The notes beneath the pieces are model-generated. The model worked only from the letters and a program-made list of their open reading frames with translations, was not told the origin of the DNA and ran no database searches. Below are positions 9,189-18,224 of a stretch of 64,000 bases of DNA, one piece after another; position 1 is the first letter of the stretch; each line of letters opens with the position of its first letter. Made by a program: the position numbers and the translations under genes. Source of the DNA: DTU019 sp050949825 (GTDB taxonomy: Bacteria > Bacillota > Syntrophomonadia > Syntrophomonadales > Syntrophomonadaceae); contig JBMNGL010000005.1 of assembly GCA_050949825.1 (NCBI GenBank), positions 30,879 to 94,878 of the forward strand. The letters are read 5' to 3'.

Positions 9189-9455
9189 ATAAAAAAAGGC
9201 TTCTACCTGCTCAAAAGTAGAAGCCTGCGGCTTTACCATCCAAATGCGAAGTAAACCCTTCCTCGGGGGCAACGATTCGCAAGCTCCGGCAGGTTTACTG
9301 GCTTCCAGATCATCCTCCCCACACCCCTTCCCGATTGCTCAGTGGATCCTGTGTGGTTTGTACCTGGCTACAGTGGCGGGACCGCTCAGGCTTCCAACCT
9401 GATTCCCTTTATCCCTTGCGGGACCGACAGCTTCAACTTTTCGAGTTTAAATTAT
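9189..9455 (-). promoter_or_regulatory. cobalamin riboswitch with terminator, upstream of cbiA
   Basis: On the minus strand the leader contains the conserved GCCACTG core near 9385-9395 and the B12 box as AAGCCAGTAAACCTGCC at 9288-9304. It ends in a strong hairpin, AGGCTTCTAC / GTAGAAGCCT, followed by seven T residues at 9189-9221. This is a transcription-terminating arrangement that should shut down the cbiA-cobU operon when adenosylcobalamin is plentiful. The 5' boundary is approximate. Confidence 0.93.
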
Positions 9456-9515
9456 TATATACCACCCGTTGCTATTTTCCAAGTGCATCACTGAAAAGTC
9501 CGGGTGACATTCTAG

Positions 9516-9594
9516 CCCAACAAGGGGACGGTGACACACACAAGGGGACGTTTTTACCGTGTCACCCTTGTGTCCTCATCCCCTTGTGTCCTCC
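9516..9594. repeat. palindromic CCCCTTGTGTC-type intergenic repeat
   Basis: Right after the cobT stop there are nested inverted copies of ACAAGGGGA, GGTGACAC and their complements, which would fold into one long hairpin. This resembles the short palindromic elements often scattered between genes in Clostridia. It might also help end the cobT transcript, but it lacks a clean T-run. Confidence 0.6.
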
Positions 9595-10650
9595 TTAGTC
9601 TTTATTGCTGACGCCGGCTTCAGAGAAGGTTGACATTTCATGCAGCAGCTTGACCGCAGCTTCAAATATGGGGAAGGAGAGGACGGCGCCAGTGCCTTCA
9701 CCAACCCGCAAATCCACATGGAGTACAGGCTGCAAATCCATGTATTCTAACATGATGCGATGCCCGGGTTCCTGGGACAGATGGGAGGCAAAAAGGAAAT
9801 CCCGACAGAGTGGATTCATTTTACAGGCCACCAGGGCGGCCGCCGTGGAGATAAAGCCGTCAACCACCACCGGCACCCGACCGGCCGCAGCCCCTATAAT
9901 GACCCCGGTTAAGGCGGCGATTTCCAAACCTCCCACCTTACGGAGAACGTCCAGGGGTTGGTCGGGATCAGGTTGATTGCGTACCAGGGCTTGCTTGATG
10001 ACCTCTATTTTCTTCTGGCGGCCTTTATTGTCCAGCCCGGTGCCCCGCCCGGTGATAATGTCCAGGTCAGCGCCGCTAAAAGCAGCCAGAATAGCACTGC
10101 TGGCAGTGGTATTGCCAATGCCCATTTCACCGGTGGCAACCAGGGTGGCTCCGGCGGCAATTTCCGCCTGCACCGTTTCGATGCCTACCTCGATTGCTGC
10201 CACAGCCTCTTCTTCGGTCATGGCGGCTTCACGGGCCATGTTGCGGGTTCCCTCCCGGATTTTGCGCACATTCAGGTTGGGATGGTCGATGCCCGCTCCC
10301 AGTACGCCCACATCGGTAACCACCACCCTGGCGCCGGTATAGTTAGATAATACGTTAATAGCGGCCCCATTGTTAAGGAAGTTCAATACCATTTGCGGGG
10401 TGACTTCCTGCGGATAGGCGCTGACTCCTTCAGCGACCACGCCATGGTCCGCTGCCATGACCAGGACGACTTTGTCTCCCAACTCAGGCATGGGGCGGCC
10501 TTGAATGGACGCCAGTTTAATCACGATCTGCTCTAAGATTCCTAAAGCGCCCAGGGGGGTGGTCAGATCGTCAACCCTGACCCGGGCTGCTTCTGCGGCC
10601 TTCAGATCAGGTTCTCCGATGCTCTGCAGGGTTGTTGTAAATAGTCCCAT
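9595..10650 (-). CDS. cobT: nicotinate-nucleotide:dimethylbenzimidazole phosphoribosyltransferase
   Basis: CobT activates the lower-ligand base of cobalamin as an alpha-ribotide. The 351 residues include VVLVMAADHGVVAEGVSAYP, the GEMGIGNTTASSA loop, VVVDGFISTAAAL and the C-terminal VGEGTGAVLSFPI carrying the catalytic glutamate. The start at 10650 (MGLFTT...) has AAGGAGG seven to eight bases upstream; the open frame to 10680 lies before that ribosome site. It has its own riboswitch and is separated from cbiA by a repeat and a second riboswitch. Confidence 0.96.
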   Translation of the reverse strand: MGLFTTTLQSIGEPDLKAAEAARVRVDDLTTPLGALGILEQIVIKLASIQGRPMPELGDKVVLVMAADHGVVAEGVSAYPQEVTPQMVLNFLNNGAAINVLSNYTGARVVVTDVGVLGAGIDHPNLNVRKIREGTRNMAREAAMTEEEAVAAIEVGIETVQAEIAAGATLVATGEMGIGNTTASSAILAAFSGADLDIITGRGTGLDNKGRQKKIEVIKQALVRNQPDPDQPLDVLRKVGGLEIAALTGVIIGAAAGRVPVVVDGFISTAAALVACKMNPLCRDFLFASHLSQEPGHRIMLEYMDLQPVLHVDLRVGEGTGAVLSFPIFEAAVKLLHEMSTFSEAGVSNKD

Positions 10651-10683
10651 TTTGATTACCTCCTTAAAATATCTTGCCAAAAA

Positions 10684-10920
10684 TAAAAAGTCCCCAAGCC
10701 GTTTAAGCTTGAGAACTTTGCCTTCACTCTCAACCGTTCACATCACAAGGCAGGTTTCCTGACTTCCGAATCAAACATTCCCTGATTATGCCAGCCTTCC
10801 CAGTTGCCCAGTGGCTTTTACGGCTCGGAACTCTTCGGTTACAGTGGCGGGTCCGTTCAGGTCTTGCACCTGATTCCCTTTTTTCCCCGGGGGGGGCACC
10901 TTTGATGATTACAGCTATTT
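10684..10920 (-). promoter_or_regulatory. cobalamin riboswitch with terminator, upstream of cobT
   Basis: The minus strand shows CCCGCCACTGTAACC near 10845-10860 and a near-consensus B12 box AAGTCAGGAAACCTGCC at 10749-10765. A terminator hairpin, AGTTCTCAAGC / GCTTGGGGACT, with a TTTTT tail lies at 10684-10718, just before the cobT ribosome site. It is the second of two independent cobalamin riboswitches in 1.7 kb, so cobT and the cbi operon are controlled separately by the same ligand. Confidence 0.93.
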
Positions 10921-10965
10921 AATTGTATTAATTATATACCCGTCCGGAATAGCTGGCAAGCATAT

Positions 10966-11661
10966 TTACCTGGCGGCCAGCATCCGTTCCAGTATGTCCC
11001 CGGCCACCCTGCTGCCAATGGGCAGGCGGATACAGGCCAGACTGTTGAAGGTGGGCCGCAACTCCTGTGCGATCTGCTGCAAAAGAGTCTGCTCAGGACT
11101 GAGCAGGGCCATCACCTTGATAATGTATTCAACCTCATTGTTCCCCTTTAACCACTGCAGGGTGATGCCAAACACCTCCTGCAGGGTTTTGGATACATCC
11201 ACACCGGTGGCTGCAATGGAATAGGCGCGGCGTTCAGGTTCGCGGCAGGTTTCGTCTCCCTGCTTAAAACTGCACGGTTGGTCGCCGCAGCCACGACAGT
11301 GGCCGCAGTTGAGGAAAAACAAATCTCCCCTGTTTTGGTCCAATACGGCATAACCAAGCTGGCTTAATATATCGGAAAGCACCACATCCTGCAGGCTGAA
11401 ATCTTCTGTAGCCAATTGCGGCGGCTTAAACCGGGAAAAAAACTTGGCATAAACCATAATGCCGTAAGGATATTTAGCCGCCACTTCCGCCAGTGCAGGG
11501 GCGTAAGGAGGGCAGCCTCCGGAGCCGTAGTCCGGGCAGCCGTCGCGGCAATATGAGGTGATCTGCTCATAATCATGCTGAATCTCAGTGGAGTTGATCA
11601 ATTTATAGTCAATTTCCAGCGGATAATGCTGTCCCTCCTGGGTGGTATATATGATCCACAT
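10966..11661 (-). CDS. DUF2284 predicted metal-binding protein
   Basis: A 231-residue cytoplasmic protein of the DUF2284 family, whose function is not established. Cysteines are arranged in two clusters: C38, C42 and C50 in SYCRDGCPDYGSGGCPPY, and a later block LNCGHCRGCGDQPC followed by C in DETCREPE. That pattern suggests Fe-S or other metal binding. Start at 11661 is chosen for the GAGGAGG nine bases upstream; the frame is open further upstream without support. It sits directly before the cobT riboswitch on the same strand, but no shared promoter is visible, so a cobalamin role is only a possibility. Confidence 0.8.
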   Translation of the reverse strand: MWIIYTTQEGQHYPLEIDYKLINSTEIQHDYEQITSYCRDGCPDYGSGGCPPYAPALAEVAAKYPYGIMVYAKFFSRFKPPQLATEDFSLQDVVLSDILSQLGYAVLDQNRGDLFFLNCGHCRGCGDQPCSFKQGDETCREPERRAYSIAATGVDVSKTLQEVFGITLQWLKGNNEVEYIIKVMALLSPEQTLLQQIAQELRPTFNSLACIRLPIGSRVAGDILERMLAAR

Positions 11662-11803
11662 CGCTTTGTCCTCCTCTAACCTGGGACTTTTATCAGAAAT
11701 TAGGCAACAGACAAGAATATTCCTCCCTGCCCATAATCCGTTCCCCACAAAATGACTTTAACTGTGGTGCCAGGCAGCACAGGTGTCACCTGGTAGCAGG
11801 CGT

Positions 11804-14800
11804 TCAGGATGCGGTAGCCTGCTGCTTTGCCCGGCGGTTCTTGCGCCATTGACTCAAATCGTCAAGGAGGGTGTAGATGACCGGAACCACCACCAGGGTC
11901 AACAGGGTGGAGGTTATTAGACCGCCGATAGTGGCGTGCGCCATGGGGGCGCGCCATTCGGCGCCTGCTCCCAGGGACATGGCCACGGGCATCATCCCCA
12001 GTATCATAGCCGTGGAGGTCATTAGAATGGGCCGCAAACGGGTGGCTGCCGCTGCGCGCACGGCCTGATTACGCTCTACGCCCCGGGCGCGGGCCTGTTT
12101 GGTAAAGTCAATCAGGAGAATAGCGTTCTTGGTAACCAGCCCCATTAACATGATGATCCCGATCATGGACACCAGGCTCAAATCGCTTCCCATTAAAAAC
12201 AGGCCCATAATCGCGCCTACAATGGCCAGGGGCAGGGAAACATAATCGCAAAGGGATCGATATAGCTTTCAAATTGAGCCGCCAGAATGAAAAATATGAA
12301 CAGAATGCCCAGGATTAGCGCCAGCCCCAATGAATCAAAGGTATCCCCCATATACTCGGCGTCACCCCCGGCATATACCCGGTAACCTGCCGGCAAGTCC
12401 AATTCTGCCGCCAGGCGCTGCTCAAACTGCTTGTTGAAAGCTCCCAGCGAAATGCCGCGCAAATTGCCTGACAAGGCTATTTCCCGCGAGCGGTCGGAGC
12501 GTTCAATGATACTGGGGGAGGTGGAGAACACCTGCCGGGTCACCTGGCCCAGGGCAACATTCCCCATGGGAGTGGGCAGACCTACCCGCTTCAAATCTTC
12601 CAGGCTCTGGCGCTGTGCTTCCTCAAGCTGTAAGCGCACATCGATCCGATCTTCACCTTCTTTGTACTGTGTTGCCACCTTTCCGGTCAACAGGGTGTAT
12701 AAGGTGTCCCCCACATATCCGGCGCTGATGCCCAAATCAGCCGCCCTTTCAGGATTGATCTCCAACCGGGTTTCCGGAGTTCCCGGCGGTAGCTGCTGGT
12801 TATATCAACCGCGCCGGAAGTGCTTTCCAGGATGCGCTGGGCCTTTTCAGCATAGCCCGCCAGCAACTGCAAATCATCCCCCTGGATGCGATACTCCCAG
12901 GCATATTGCTCGCTAATGGCGTTATAAAAGAGCATACTGGCTCTATAGCCGGGTTGAGTTCGCAGCTGTCCGCGCAGCTCGGCGGCGACATCCTCCATAG
13001 ATGCCTTGCGCTTGTTTTTATTGGTTAGCTGCACAAAGATCCGGGCCTCACCAGGTGAAGTGGAAACAAAGGTGCTTACTACCTCCGGGTGCTGCTTGAT
13101 GATGTCATCAGCTTGCGTCACCGTCCGGGCGGCAGCATCCAGGGTAAGACCCGCATCCAGGTCCAGAATAACGCTGAATTCGCCGAAATCACTGTTGGGA
13201 ACAAAAGAAGATCCCATGAAGGGTATTATGGCCAGGCTAAAGGCAAACAGCGCCGCCGCAACCCCCAGGGTCTTCCAGCGATGCAGCAAAGCTGTGTCCA
13301 GCAGGCGTGTATATTGTGCCTTAAACCATTCGAATCCCCGGTTGAATGTATTCAAGACCTTTCCAGTTACCCCCTGAAAATCATCTTCTCCCGTCTTAAG
13401 ATGCCGAGAGCCCAGCAACGGCACCAGGGTAAAGGCCACCAGCAGCGAAACCAGCAAACTGAACACCACCGTAAGACCAAATTGTTTAAAAAACTGACCT
13501 GCCAGACCGGTCATCAAAGCAACGGGCAGGAAAACAGCCACTACGGTAAAGGTAGTGGCCATGACGGCCAGACCGATTTCGGCGGTGGCTTCCTGAGCGG
13601 CCTGCAGGGGGGATTTTCCCATATGCATATGTCTGACAATGTTTTCTATGACCACAATAGCATCATCAATAAGCAGGCCGATTGATAAGGACAAGGCTAT
13701 CAGCGACATGGTATTTAAGCTGAAGTTCATGAACTTTATCATCAGGAAGGTGGTAATTATCGAAGTCGGGATGGCCAGGGCTCCGATTAAGGTGCTGCGC
13801 CAGTTGCGCAGGAACAGAAACACGGTTAAAACCGCCAGCAGACTGCCTTCGAAAAGGGTACTCACTACATTATTTACTGATGCGCGCACCCGTGCTGAAT
13901 TATCGCGCACCACGTTGATTTGCACCCCGTCGGGTAATTGTTGATTCAGGTCCTCAATGGCGGCCTTTATATCATCGGCAATGCGCACCGTGTTATTGCC
14001 TGACTGTTTGATAATATTCAGACCGACAGCGGGCTGCCCCTGGAAAAAGGCCCGGCTCTCAGGACTTTTAATACTGTCGCTCACCGTGGCCACATCACCG
14101 ATTTTAAGCAGCACCCCATCCCGGGTAGCCACGGGAAGGTTGTTAAAGTCTTCAAGCGGCTGACTTCCCCGGCGGTGCGCACTGATACTTTGCGGTTCTC
14201 ACCTTTCAGGTCCCCGGCTGGCACCTCCATGTTTTCCTTCTGCAGGGCTGCTGCCACTTCGGCAGGGCTGATGGCATAGGCGGAGAGCTTTTCCATATCC
14301 ATGTCAATATGAATTTCCCTCTGTTCATCACCAACCACCTCAACCATCCCCACCCCGGGGATAATCTCCAGGCGCTGTTTTATGACCTCATCCACCAATT
14401 GACTCATATCCCGTAAAGATCGCTCTCCGGTAATAGCCAGTGACATGACCGGCGCACTGGTAGGATCAAAGCGAGAAATAACCGGCTCTTCTATATCCTG
14501 GGGCAATTCATGGCGGATAGAGGCCAATTTGTCACGCACATTCTGGGCCGCGGTCTGGCCCTCGCTTTCCAGGGTAAATTCCGCCCAGACAACAGCCGCA
14601 CCTTCATGAACCTGGGCATAGATATGCTTGACACCGGCAATTTGTCCGATGGCCTCCTCCACTTTAACCGCTACCTTGCTTTCCATCTGTTCAGGCGAGG
14701 CTCCGGGCTGAACGATGGTGACGGTCACAAACGGGAATTCAAGCTCCGGCCAGTCATTGATATCCAGTTGAAAGTAACTGTAGAACCCTAAAACCACCAG

Positions 14801-14860
14801 GGCAATGATGGTTACCGTGGCGAGAACCGGTCGTTTCAAGCTCAGGTTGGTCAAGAACAT
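11804..14860 (-). pseudogene. RND-family efflux pump (AcrB/HAE1 type), interrupted by three frameshifts
   Basis: Together the pieces cover a full-length RND permease of about 1,019 residues. It starts MFLTNLSLKRPVLATVTII and has two large extracytoplasmic loops, the SIGLLIDDAIVVIENI segment in TM4, and GLVTKNAILLIDF near the C-terminus. Each of the three breaks is explained by one missing base: near 14147 (R-L/E-D junction), near 12785 (CGGGA instead of CGGGGA) and near 12219 (TTT instead of TTTT). It is cotranscribed after the adaptor and TetR genes. Whether it is a true pseudogene or a victim of homopolymer errors cannot be decided from the sequence. No outer-membrane partner is present. 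Confidence 0.87.
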
Positions 14861-14864
14861 GGCT

Positions 14865-15968
14865 TTATACCCCCTGCTCCGTCACGATTTGAATGCGGTC
14901 GTCTTCCTTGAGTTTATTGACATTGCTGCTGATAACCACTTGCCCCTCCGCAAGGCCTTGTTTGATTTCCACCCGACCGGCAAAAACCTCCCCGATTTCG
15001 ACGGCCACCATTTTGACCACATCCCCCTGGGGCACGAAAACATAAAACTGCCCCTGTTTTGAAGTCAAGGCTTCCTCAGGAACGCTTAACACCGTTGCCG
15101 CCGCCCCGGTATGGATTTTGACATTGGCGAACATACCCGCCCGCAATAGACCATCCGGATTGGGCACTTTTATTTTGGATTGAAACACCCGGGCTTGAGG
15201 GTTGGCAGCCGGGTTGATGGAAGTGAGCGAGCCTTTGAAAATGCGGTCAGCAAATGCATCCACAGTCACCTCTGCGGGTAGTCCCGGTTTTAAATTACTC
15301 AGCTCACTTTGACCAATGGGAACAATCACATACACCTCGGAAAGGTTGTGCACCTCCATCAACGGTGTACCCTGTGCTACCATCTGTCCCCGGGCTATAG
15401 CCCGGTTGGCTACCAGCCCGCTGATGGGAGAGGATACCCGGGTATAGCCCAGATCTTTTTGCGCATTGCTGAGAGCAGCGCCGGCTGCAGACACATCAGC
15501 TTCAGCTGCCGTTAAAGCGGCTTGAATATCTTCAAAATCCTGGTCTGATACCGCACCGGCCTCATGCAGTTGTTTCAAGCGCTCGTATGAGGCCCGGGTG
15601 CTGTTTAATTTGGTCTGCGCCTGGGTCAAAGCAGCCTCATTTATGGTCACCAGACTGCGATAGGCCTGATCATCGATCTGCACCAGGGTTTGCCCGGCCT
15701 GAATCCTGGCGCCGTTGTCCACCGGCAAGCTCTCCACAATGCCTGCCACCCGGGCAGTAATCAGGGTTTTTTCAACCGCATCAACCGTGCCCGTAACCTG
15801 CAGGATATTTTGCCGGGTCGCCTTTTCCACCGCGGCGGTTTCTACGGCCTGCACCCCTGCATTAACACTCTCGGCTTCAGGCTGCCCCTGTATTCTATTG
15901 ATTATGAGTCCCCCTAATGCCAATACCAAAACCAGGACCAGCAGCCACAGTTTCCATTTTGAACGCAT
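14865..15968 (-). CDS. RND efflux periplasmic adaptor (HlyD/AcrA type)
   Basis: Membrane-fusion protein that couples an RND pump to export. It has 367 residues: one N-terminal membrane anchor (about residues 5-24), a biotinyl-lipoyl-like half motif (ARVAGIVESLPVDNGARIQAGQ), a coiled-coil hairpin (about 95-165), the returning lipoyl half (TRVSSPISGLVANRAIARGQMV), then beta-barrel and membrane-proximal domains. Its ATG overlaps the TetR stop by one base, and the pump gene follows after four bases, so this is a three-gene operon. Confidence 0.92.
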   Translation of the reverse strand: MRSKWKLWLLVLVLVLALGGLIINRIQGQPEAESVNAGVQAVETAAVEKATRQNILQVTGTVDAVEKTLITARVAGIVESLPVDNGARIQAGQTLVQIDDQAYRSLVTINEAALTQAQTKLNSTRASYERLKQLHEAGAVSDQDFEDIQAALTAAEADVSAAGAALSNAQKDLGYTRVSSPISGLVANRAIARGQMVAQGTPLMEVHNLSEVYVIVPIGQSELSNLKPGLPAEVTVDAFADRIFKGSLTSINPAANPQARVFQSKIKVPNPDGLLRAGMFANVKIHTGAAATVLSVPEEALTSKQGQFYVFVPQGDVVKMVAVEIGEVFAGRVEIKQGLAEGQVVISSNVNKLKEDDRIQIVTEQGV

Positions 15969-16543
15969 TATTCTCTTCCCCCGCTATCGTTGTCTTGCAC
16001 CAGGATGCCGTACAATACCATGCTTTTTACACCTTCCAGGGCCTGGATCAGGCCAATGTCATTCTCAGCCAAAAACCTGTAGTCCAGAACCCCGGCAATG
16101 GCGTTTTTCACCACCAGATCAATAACGGCAGGATGCACCTCACTGCGAATTTCGCCATTTTTAATGCCGTCAGCATATATCTGTATAATTTGATTCCTGG
16201 TAATCTGGATAACTTCTTCGCACTTGTCCCACAGTTCCGGGAAGAATTGCTGCAGCTCCGCCAGCAGCCGCGTCGGTATCTGTTTGTGATTGGCAGGTGA
16301 GGTCAGGGCTTCAAAACGCTTACGGAAGCTTTTGTTTAAAGTCATCACTTGATTCTGCTTGTTTAATTCTGCAGCCAGGTAATTGTCCAGGGCATATTCA
16401 ATAAGCTGATTTTTGCTATTAAAATATTTGTATACGGTTTTCTTGCTAATACCCAGTTCAGCGGTAATATCATCGATGGTAAACTTGCGCAAACCGAATT
16501 TAAGGATTTGATTAATGGCCGATTCAGCAATCTTCTCCCGCAC
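15968..16543 (-). CDS. TetR-family transcriptional regulator
   Basis: A 191-residue regulator. The N-terminal helix-turn-helix (FTIDDITAELGISKKTVYKYF, residues about 20-41) is typical TetR. The C-terminal part has no family-specific match I can name. It is the first gene of the efflux operon, so it most likely represses the operon and itself through the inverted repeat just upstream, with release by a pump substrate. Confidence 0.92.
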   Translation of the reverse strand: MREKIAESAINQILKFGLRKFTIDDITAELGISKKTVYKYFNSKNQLIEYALDNYLAAELNKQNQVMTLNKSFRKRFEALTSPANHKQIPTRLLAELQQFFPELWDKCEEVIQITRNQIIQIYADGIKNGEIRSEVHPAVIDLVVKNAIAGVLDYRFLAENDIGLIQALEGVKSMVLYGILVQDNDSGGRE

Positions 16544-16557
16544 CGTTATCTCCTTTT

Positions 16558-16585
16558 GGAAACTATTTAAGTTTCTTTAGTTTCC
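16558..16585. promoter_or_regulatory. inverted repeat, probable TetR operator
   Basis: GGAAACTA at 16558-16565 and TAGTTTCC at 16578-16585 form a perfect 8-bp inverted repeat with a 12-base spacer. It starts 15 bases upstream of the regulator's start codon. Position and symmetry fit autoregulation by the adjacent TetR protein; this is inferred, not shown. Confidence 0.65.
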
Positions 16586-16693
16586 ATTAATCTATCACCA
16601 GTACTCGGACTTGTCAATAGGCAATAATGGTCCCTGATACCAGGTATGAGTTCATTGTTTATGGGGCATGATTTTTCTATGCAGCGCTGCTGA

Positions 16694-16721
16694 TTGATAC
16701 AGCCAGTAGAGCATTTATAAT
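16694..16721 (+). promoter_or_regulatory. sigma-A type promoter of the cold-shock gene
   Basis: TTGATA at 16694-16699 and TATAAT at 16716-16721 are separated by 16 bases and lie about 50 bases upstream of the cold-shock start codon. The -10 matches consensus perfectly. Confidence 0.65.
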
Positions 16722-16769
16722 TATTTTGGGGACTTACAGTCCTGAATCGATTTTGGAGGGATTTAAAGA

Positions 16770-16970
16770 TTGATTGGCAAGGTAAAATGGTTTAACGACA
16801 GCAAGGGCTTCGGATTTATCGAAACTGAAACCGGACAGGATGTTTTTGTGCACCAGTCCGCCATTCAAAGCAGTGGTTTCCGCTCTTTGAGTGAAGGGCA
16901 AACCGTAGAGTTTGATTTAACCTCTGGCCCCAAAGGGCAGCAGGCTTCAAACGTGCATATCGTATCCTAA
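16770..16970 (+). CDS. cold-shock domain protein
   Basis: A 66-residue single OB-fold nucleic-acid chaperone. It shows the RNP1 motif GKVKWFNDSKGFGFIE, then DVFVHQSAIQ (RNP2), and ends NVHIVS. The start is a TTG codon, supported by TTGGAGGG nine bases upstream and by the conserved N-terminus directly after it. Single-gene unit with its own promoter; the palindromic repeat array begins shortly after its stop. Confidence 0.94.
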   Translation: MIGKVKWFNDSKGFGFIETETGQDVFVHQSAIQSSGFRSLSEGQTVEFDLTSGPKGQQASNVHIVS

Positions 16971-16999
16971 AGCGGAATGAATTATTTCATCCTTAAGGG

Positions 17000-18115
17000 T
17001 AGGCCCGTTTATGTCATCCTTAAGGAATTATGTCATCCTGAGGGCCAGGCCCGTTTATGTCGTCCTTGAGGGCTACGTCCGTTTATGTTGTCCTTGAGGG
17101 CCAGGCCCGAAGGATCTATCGCGCAGCGAACCATCCCCGGGGGAAGATCCTTCGCTTCGCTCAGGATGACAATGGCGGCTTCGCTCAGGATGACAGTGGC
17201 GACTTCGCTCAGGATGACAACAGCGGGCTAGGGCTAGACTCGTTTATGTCATCCTGAGGGCTAAGCCCGAAGGATCTTTCGCGCAGCGAACCATCCCCGG
17301 GGGAAAGATCCTTCGCTTCGCTCAGGATGACAATGGCGGCTTCGCTCAGGATGACAGTGGCGACTTCGCTCAGGATGACAACAGCGGGCTAGGGCTAGAC
17401 TCGTTTATGTCATCCTGAGGGCTAAGCCCGAAGGATCTTTCGCGCAGCGAACCATCCCCGGGGGAAAGATCCTTCGCTTCGCTCAGGATGACAATGGCGG
17501 CTTTGCTCAGGATGACAGTGGCGACTTCGCTCAGGATGACAACAGCGGGCTAGGGCTAGACTCGTTTATGTCATCCTGAGGGCTAAGCCCGAAGGATCTT
17601 TCGCGCAGCGAACCATCCCCGGGGGAAAGATCCTTCGCTTCGCTCAGGATGACAATGGCGGCTTCGCTCAGGATGACAATGGCGGCTTCGCTCAGGATGA
17701 CAGTGGCGACTTCGCTCAGGATGACAACAGCGGGCTAGGGCTAGACTCGTTTATGTCATCCTGAGGGCTAAGCCCGAAGGATCTATCGCGCAGCGAACCA
17801 TCCCCGGGGGAAAGATCCTTCGCTTCGCTCAGGATGCGTTTATGTCATCCTGAGGGCTAAGCCCGAAGGATCTTTCGCGCAGCGAACCATCCCCGGGGGA
17901 AAGATCCTTCGCTTCGCTCAGGATGACAATGGCGGCTTCGCTCAGGATGACAGTGGCGACTTCGCTCAGGATGACAACAGCGGGCTAGGGCTAGACTCGT
18001 TTATGTCATCCTGAGGGCTAAGCCCGAAGGATCTTTCGCGCAGCGAACCATCCCCGGGGGAAAGATCCTTCGCTTCGCTCAGGATGACAATGGCGGCTTC
18101 GCTCAGGATGACAAC
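17000..18115. repeat. tandem array of TCATCCTGAG-type palindromic repeats
   Basis: Long intergenic array. The unit begins TTTATGTCATCCTGAGGGCT, carries GAAGGATCTTTCGCGCAGCG, and its complementary arm is AAGATCCTTCGCTTCGCTCA. Short CTTCGCTCAGGATGAC copies are appended. Full units start near 17244, 17403, 17563, 17748, 17836 and 17998, giving spacings of about 160, 160, 185, 88 and 162 bases, with degenerate copies from about 17010. Each unit can fold into a long hairpin. The same family recurs at 31943-32530 and near 53400. Open frames inside are by-products of the repeat. Confidence 0.9.
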
Positions 18116-18166
18116 AATACGATTCGAACCGTTATACTGACTCCGTAAAAGATCCAGTCGCCTTGT

Positions 18167-18196
18167 AAAAAGCAGGGGAACATACCCCTGCTTTCC
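18167..18196 (-). terminator. intrinsic terminator of the copper ATPase gene
   Basis: On the minus strand, about 30 bases after the copA stop, a GCAGGGG / CCCCTGC hairpin with a short loop is followed by TTTTTAC. Confidence 0.75.
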
Positions 18197-18224
18197 TCAT
18201 GCCAGCCGAAATCCTCTGCCAGCT

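Noticed and set aside
17000..18115. CRISPR array
   Set aside because: Units are long palindromes without short constant repeats separated by unique spacers, and no cas genes are near.
18115..18140. Possible tRNA T-arm (ATTCGAACC on the plus strand)
   Set aside because: The flanking arms do not pair and no cloverleaf can be built.
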